Shown here: piece by piece, positions 58,372-64,000 of the stretch | Layout: every line of letters starts with the position of its first letter | Position numbering within the stretch: the stretch's first letter is position 1 | Assembly: GCA_021464245.1 (NCBI GenBank) | Contig: JADCRB010000016.1 | Span: 11,528,647-11,592,646, forward strand | Origin: Carallia brachiata | Taxonomy: Eukaryota > Streptophyta > Magnoliopsida > Malpighiales > Rhizophoraceae | DNA: 64,000 bases | Direction: 5' to 3' | Made by a program: the position numbers and the translations under genes | Notes under the pieces: model-generated | The model's input: only the letters and a program-made list of their open reading frames with translations | Databases searched by the model: none | Told to the model about the DNA's origin: nothing

Positions 58372-59740
58372 ATCATATTTCAGTGAAGTAATAAAAATGC
58401 AGATGGTACAGCCTTCCACAGATTCCAATAATTGTAGAGATAATAGCCGAATAACTGGAACATGAAAAAAGAGGGAAATAAAATTACGACGAAGCCAATT
58501 AACTGAATGAAAGTTTTTTTTTTTTTAGACATTACACGAACAACACAATCCTAAGCTACAACAGCACAGATGCAAGCCATATAAAGCCAACACCAAGAAC
58601 TTCAAAAAAAGAAACGAAAGATGCAATCCACACGCACATATGAAGAAATATCCACATCAATGAGCATCCAAAATTTCCCTGTTTCTAGACAAGGCAAATT
58701 TAAATAATTAGAGTGCAAAAACTTTCTTTCTATTGACAATCAAGAGTTTTCTGAATGAGTTGGGCATAAGATTGATCTAGAGAAAACATATTATAGAATC
58801 TCTAGGCAAGTGATGTGGAATGAGAAAGAAGAATATGCCCTCATTATTTAGTAATCCAGCGAGGGATATCTAAAGGTGCAGTAATCTTGCAGATGATTGG
58901 GAGAGTCATTTACTGTACTATGCAATGAGGTTGTTTCTATAACTGGAACATGTGACACTGACAAATGCAATAAGTGGGAAACATAAACAAATCGTTGTTG
59001 TGCACATCTCTACGCATCTACCCGCCTTGCGAGGACCCAAGGAGTTATATGACCCTCTTCCACTGAAGCAACGGATAATTAATGTGAAAAGATATAGAAT
59101 AGGTTGGTTTTTTCTCAATGGTTACATTAGACAGTAATACCGAGATTCACAATGTGCAAATTGGATGGGGAAAAAGAAAAACCTAGACTCTGCAGCAGCA
59201 GCTGATAACAATAAAAGTTGATAACAAAGCACATCACATTATACCAAAACATAGTAGGAATGAAGGATGTCAAGCGCCATTACTCTCGGAAGAAAGAACT
59301 CGATACAGACAGGGAAGAAATAATGATTGGTAATTGCCTAAGTGACTAGAAGTGTGTTTGTTTTCAAGGATTTTGGCCTGAAAGAATTAGATTTGAAATT
59401 TTTTTTTCCCATTATTTTCTTCTTCATTTTTTAATAACTTTTTCTCTCAATTTTTTTATTATTATTTTTTTTCATCATTTTTTTCGCCTGATTTTTTATC
59501 TATCTAAATAATTCTTTTTTTCATAATTTTTTATTATTTTTTTCATATATTTTTTTATCTATCTAAACATCTTTAATTTTTCATAATAATTTTTCTCATC
59601 ATTTTCTTTTTCCTAATTTTCTCCCTCCCAAAACACATTAAAAACATTTGTAGTACGAAAGGGAAGAAAATAACAAAATAAAACAACAAGAGAGAGGCTG
59701 CTCGTTGCTGATTTATGTATCTGACGATAACATACAATGC

Positions 59741-59746
59741 TATACT
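59741..59746. other. Empty insertion site corresponding to the copia element
   Basis: On the minus strand GCCGCGGGAAGTATAGCATTG runs uninterrupted. The left arm has GCCGCGGGAAGTATA, the element, then GTATAGCATTG. This defines GTATA as the target duplication. Confidence 0.9.
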
Positions 59747-59832
59747 TCCCGCGGCAGAATTTTGTTACTGTCTACTTAACATCCTCTTTGTTTAGGATTT
59801 GCCCTCCCGTGGTGAGTTTACTTTGTTACGTG

Positions 59833-60240
59833 CAGAAAGGTCTTTGATCGGAAACGTTCCAAGGGCATTGAGTTTTTCATAAATACTGAAAAGAATGGTG
59901 ATTGTACAGAAGAAGCGGCTGCTTCCCTAAAAAGTCTAGCGGCTTAAATGAAACCATGATTGGTGACTCATTGGCCGAAGGGATGAGGTTTTTTTTTTTT
60001 TTTTTTGAGAGTTATGCATGCTTATGCTGACTCCGTTGATTTCCCAGAGATGGACTTTGGAAAAGCAGTAAGGTTTTTCTTGCAAGGCTTCAGGTTACCT
60101 GGAGAGGCACAGAAGACAGACGGCATCATGGAAAAGTTTGCCAAGCTCTACTGTAAATGCAATCCAAATTCATTTACTAGCGCAGACAGATGCCCATAAC
60201 ATCGTTGCGAAAGATATGCTTAGCATGCAAAATCTTGCTC
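59833..60240 (+). pseudogene. Sec7-domain (BIG-type ARF-GEF) gene fragment, right copy
   Basis: Same fragment as 28237-28714 but on the plus strand: RSKGIEFFINTEKNG, a stop, GLNETMIGD in another frame, a T18 tract at 59989-60006, then [20 protein letters not shown] and [10 protein letters not shown]. About 60 bases present in the left copy (from TAYVLAY to the TDAHN region) are missing here, and the frame ends at TAA soon after. Confidence 0.85.
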
Positions 60241-61263
60241 CCATTTACCTTCTGCTGAATATTGTAGACCACCCCACAAGATGAAAAGTATAGTTTTCCT
60301 TACTTTTGATGTTACTTTGTTAAAATGTAACAAAATCAAATGACATTCAGTGCTCATAAATTTACCCCTACTCCTGTGTAATATATTGGTTAGCCTAATT
60401 TCTCGCATCCCAGATCTTGTCATTGTGATCATGCTCACTGCTGATGGACCTGGCATTAGGGGATATTTGGCTGAAAATTCGTTCACATCTACTCTTGCAT
60501 CATATATTTTTTTTCCTTCCATTCATGGAAAACTGTGAAAGATTCAGTTGAAACAACATTGTGAACCTAAAAACGTCGAACATTCCAAGTTGACAAATAT
60601 TGTAAGGAAATTAAAAACCATGTACAAACTCAACTTTGGCATCACAGTCCAAGTCTTTTGACAGTGTGTAGTTCGTTCGGCCAGTGATCGTCATTGCATT
60701 CAACAACCTAAAGTTAATAAAAATGCCACTATAAATTTTGCAAGACATAATCATTTTTATTCAATGATATGCCAAGAAAGAAACAGCTCTAAAACTTCTT
60801 ATTTAAATGGCAATCTAGGACATTGTGTACTGCTAAGGTGAGAAACTCAATAAGCCTATAAAAAGAGATCAATCATTTCCAAATTCCGTCATGCACATGC
60901 AATGGCCCAAATTGATAAAAAGAAAAATATATTTATATAAATAAGAATTGTCCAACGGGGAGAACAAGAAGGGCTTTAAAAATTATATAGCAACTGTCAT
61001 AGATAGACACGATGGCAAGCACCAAGTAACTTGTCACGCCAAGGCTACTCAGATGGCAAGCATCAAGTAACTTGTCATGCCAAGGCTACTCAGGAATAGC
61101 AATGCCTAAAAACATCATTTTGTCTGCATCAGAAACATAAATCATGCTAACAACAGCCAAAGTTTGCACAACTTTCATACAAGTAAGTTTGCACAACTTT
61201 CATACAAGCTGAGTTATCAAGCAGACAGTTTGCACACTAGCAGAGAAGACAGAAGACAGTGGT
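60241..61263. other. Right-arm counterpart of 27218-28236
   Basis: This contains the 3' flank of the 115-aa gene copy, with the same duplicated GTTTGCACAACTTTCATAC and CTTGTCA(C/T)GCCAAGG motifs as in the left arm. No additional gene is seen. Confidence 0.5.
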
Positions 61264-62035
61264 TCATTTGATGAAAATGCCGCAATCTTCCCACAGGCTT
61301 CGGTTCAAATTCCGGGCTCCTGTTTCTTCTTTGCCACGCAGAACACACTGCCAAAAAAGAGTACAAAAACTAAATAAATAAATAAACACACACTAATATG
61401 TATATTGAATATATTGAAGAAATGTGATTGGTACCTTTGCAAATGCTTCAATCCTGCTCATGCAAGTGTTATAGCCAGAATAATCACATACATCATTCTC
61501 ATCAAACTTCACTTCATTTGCTTTAACACCCCTAGCATCAAGATATTTAACAACATTTTTTCTGTCTTACAGTATCCAACTGCGAAGGAAACAAACTAAT
61601 CATTGAAAATAAAAAAAAAGAAAGACAAATAAAGAGAGAGATCTCGACATATGCAAACTAATCATTCGAAAAAAAAGACAAATAAATGACAGAGAGAGAC
61701 AACAATATCTTTTTCTGACCTAAGAGTATCCAACTAATCATTAAAAAAGAGAGAGAAAGCACTTACACCATTGGAAACGAGGGTGACGCCATGAATCACG
61801 ACTGTCGAACCTGGGTAGCTGTGGAAGTTCCTGGTCACTTTCGGTTGGGACTGAAGAAGTATAAAATTAACGAAAGATCAGGAGGAAAGAAAACAAAACA
61901 AGGGCGGGGGAGGAGGGGCGAATGTAAAACCAGAACACCACAAACAAAAACAAAAATAAAACACAAAAAGCGAAACATTCGGTATGGGGAAAAACCTGGA
62001 ACTTTAGCTTTGGAAGATTTGCTAGAGGCCGCCAT
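61264..62035 (-). pseudogene. Right-arm copy of the 115-aa gene, frameshifted
   Basis: Exons on the minus strand are 62035-61996, 61850-61767, 61579-61435 and 61347-61264. Exons 1 and 2 match the left copy in length. Exon 3 is 145 bases instead of 146: a G is missing in the GAAAAAGATG stretch near 61560, which breaks the frame after KTEK. Exon 4 is 84 bases instead of 78, with two extra codons near RGKEETGAR. All splice sites are intact and intron 1 is only 145 bp against 536 bp. The GGGCCC and telo-box promoter motifs are kept (62115-62129 for the telo-box). It may be a recent pseudogene or an intact gene with a sequencing error. Confidence 0.75.
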
Positions 62036-62779
62036 TGTTGCCGTTGATTGAGTCTTTATGTTGTATCGAAGGAAGCAACCGACGCAACCCTGCTATCTTT
62101 TCCGTTTTACGTATAACCCTAAACCCTAGAATTGTCTATTCTCTCGAACTATTCTTTTTTTTTTTTGGTCAAAACTATATATATATTTTTTAAGTATCTG
62201 ATCGGAGCACTGAGTTTTACTTGCCCCCAAAATCATACCGGTCTGGGCCTGGGGCCCTGGCTAGACCATTGCCCATCCACCCGCCCCCTACACGTCTCAA
62301 TGTTACTTCGTTTCCTTTTCTTATTTTTTTGACCTTTCGTTCTCACTTCTCACCGGCCCTTCTCGCTTCATAATCGCGGACATAAATTTAATTCGCTTTT
62401 TAATTTAGTAGACCGCACAACTTTATCAAATATATGAATAATTTTATTTTTACTTTTATTTTATTTAAATTAAACAAGCAAAAATAAATTTGAATCTTAT
62501 TTTTATTTTCTAAATCTGATTTAAATAAATTTATTTTTATAATTAATTTATATTCACAAAAAAAATATAATTAAATTAAATTAATGCAAGGAACGGATTT
62601 GAGAGTCCTTTTTTTTCCCCTTGGTAAGGGCAGCTAGTTATGATTAAAGTTTTTTATAGATGCATGTAACAAAATCTAACGTTTATAACTTGGTCGATTG
62701 TCGTAATCACTTAATCAAATACCTTTTTCATTTTTTTTTTTTTTTGGGTATTATCCATTTTCCCTCCTTTAATTCATGC
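62036..62779 (-). promoter_or_regulatory. Upstream region of the right-arm 115-aa gene copy
   Basis: Telo-box AACCCTAAACCCTAG at 62115-62129 and GGGCCTGGGGCCC near 62244-62258 mirror the left arm. The rest is AT-rich. Confidence 0.4.
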
Positions 62780-63226
62780 AGGTTACAGCTAATTGATGGC
62801 TTTGCAGGCCATCCAGGTTTCAATTCGCACATCATCCAGAATAAGTTGAACGCTGATTGGAACTTGATGAACACCATTCCAGGTCTATATCACGTCCATA
62901 GGAACGAGCGGTATCGACTTTCTTGAAGGCCAAAAGGTGTTGCATTAAAAATTCCTTGTCCTTTTTACTTTATTATTATTATTATTATTATTTGGAATTA
63001 ATCACTGTATTGTAGAGCTTGAACTTTCCCCTTTTCTTGTTTTAGTACGAGAGAATTGGGATCTGAGAATGGCGGGTACTTCGCCTTTCAGGCTAGATTT
63101 GACCATACGCTATGATCCAAGTATGGTATATCTAAACTTCGTCAAAAACCAAAGAGCTCATCACAATTATGTGCAATTGATTCGACAAAGGGTATGTACA
63201 ACTACGTTTGAACATAACAAATACTG
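62780..63226 (+). other. Right-arm copy of the unidentified coding-like segment
   Basis: Two open stretches match 24836-25290: HPGFNSHIIQNKLNADWN and, after a gap with a (TTA)n run near 62970-62992, FRLDLTIRYDPSMVYLNFVK, the latter apparently identical in both arms. No domain is recognised. Confidence 0.35.
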
Positions 63227-63252
63227 ATCACTGATGTTGATGAATAAACTGT

Positions 63253-63869
63253 TCAGTTTAGTTCGACTTGCAGCTTAATTGACATGTACAAGAGTGTAAG
63301 AAGAGCACCCTGCGGGACTGGGGCATATCTCGCAAGATTTGAGCCAACCCACATGGCTACTAACACGAGAACAACAATACTGCTGCTGGTCTTTCCACAC
63401 ACCCAACTTGCAAACTGGAGACACAAAGTAGCAAAATTCCACCTCTCCCACCCAGTATCCATGCAATCAGATAACCCGTCTTGTATCCAGCATCCAGTTT
63501 CCGGTCAAACAATGCCATCAAGCTACTAAAAGAAAGAGATAATCGCGCTCCAAATGTCCGCAGCAGAAACAAGTATATAAAGGCAGATCTAAGCACTTCG
63601 CTAAAGGGGGCCCTTTCATCATGCTGGTTTCCATCTTCAGCCGCACCCTCTGTCTCACCGTAAGAGGAAGAGTCCTTCTCACTTCTTCCGCGATGCTTCC
63701 AATATCTCTCGTGTTCCATTTTCCGCCTCAGTTCATCCCACCTATAGATCCTTAACCCATCTTCAAATTCAGGACCATGATGATCTTTTGCGCTGTATGA
63801 TCTACCAGCAACTTCTTGAAGTCTTACCACTCGATCATACTGAGCCCTAGTTGTCTCATTGGATAGTAT
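63253..63869 (-). pseudogene. Right-arm copy of J-domain gene exon 3, frameshifted
   Basis: The exon begins with ILSNETTRAQYDRVV after an intact AG acceptor and runs to the same LQVELN end. It is 617 bases against 618 in the left copy. One A is missing near 63430 (GGAATTTTGCTACTTTG against GGAATTTTGTTAACTTTG), which shifts the frame inside the second membrane segment. Several substitutions are replacement changes. Exons 1 and 2, if present, lie beyond the window. Confidence 0.8.
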
Positions 63870-64000
63870 CTGTTTAAGAAAGGAATTTATGGATTCGCAA
63901 ATATTGTCCAACTTTCAAGGGGTCATTAAGACCATTCGGGATGAATTTGTCAAGAAGCAATATTGTCTCACCTCTCAAACTTGTCATTAAGATGATTCAA

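Larger units (their letters stand above)
58372..64000 (-). repeat. Right arm of the large inverted duplication
   Basis: This is the reverse complement of 24059-28806 plus 34475-35842, joined without the copia element. Differences include substitutions, a ~60-base deletion in the Sec7 fragment (near 60185), a ~390-base deletion in intron 1 of the 115-aa gene copy, and frameshifts in coding sequence. Homology reaches the last base of the window, so the arm probably continues. Confidence 0.9.

Overview
This is nuclear DNA of a flowering plant, almost certainly a eudicot. It is AT-rich, its genes are interrupted by GT-AG introns, and it carries Ty1/copia, hAT-like, Mutator-like and LINE-derived elements. 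The gene models look Arabidopsis- or Citrus-like, but the species cannot be fixed from the sequence alone. From memory of the Arabidopsis map, four of the genes resemble neighbours in the duplicated At3g038xx / At5g181xx blocks: a DUF1639 protein, a HugZ-like heme oxygenase homologue (HOZ), a J-domain membrane protein and an APR-like thioredoxin-fold protein.

Layout. 1-357 may be the end of a coding exon. A 4-exon DUF1639 gene lies at 5614-7177 (+). A 12-exon HOZ/HugZ-like gene lies at 9556-12566 (-) and has a one-base frameshift in exon 7. 12.6-17.8 kb is AT-rich and holds a MITE, a 39-bp tandem duplication and a TRIM-like mini retrotransposon. A single-exon gene for an 86-residue protein is at 17826-18086 (-). 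18-22.8 kb holds a foldback element and LINE remnants. A 3-exon J-domain membrane protein gene (22864-24810, +) is followed by a 4-exon gene for a 115-residue protein of unknown function (26060-27217, +).

The dominant structural feature is a large inverted duplication. The left arm runs from about 24059 to 35842. The right arm runs from 58372 to the end of the window and probably beyond it. Each arm carries the end of the J-domain gene, an unidentified coding-like segment, the 115-aa gene and a Sec7 (ARF-GEF) gene fragment. The left arm also carries a 5.66-kb copia element (28807-34469) flanked by GTATA; the right arm preserves the exact empty site. The right-arm gene copies have small indels and look broken.

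The 22.5-kb spacer between the arms contains a DUF300/TMEM184-type pseudogene (36473-38470) and a 4-exon APR-like gene (42166-46606, -) with a hAT-like element in its first intron and a frameshift in exon 2. It also contains a direct duplication (46830-48120 and 49059-50735), several long-inverted-repeat elements with 9-10 bp target duplications, and a heavily deleted second copia element (52480-54537) that contains an inverted piece of its own LTR.

Frame-breaking one- or two-base indels recur in unrelated genes and throughout the copia pol region. They may be real decay or uncorrected assembly errors, so intact or broken status should be read with caution. No rRNA, tRNA, CRISPR or operon-like structure was seen.
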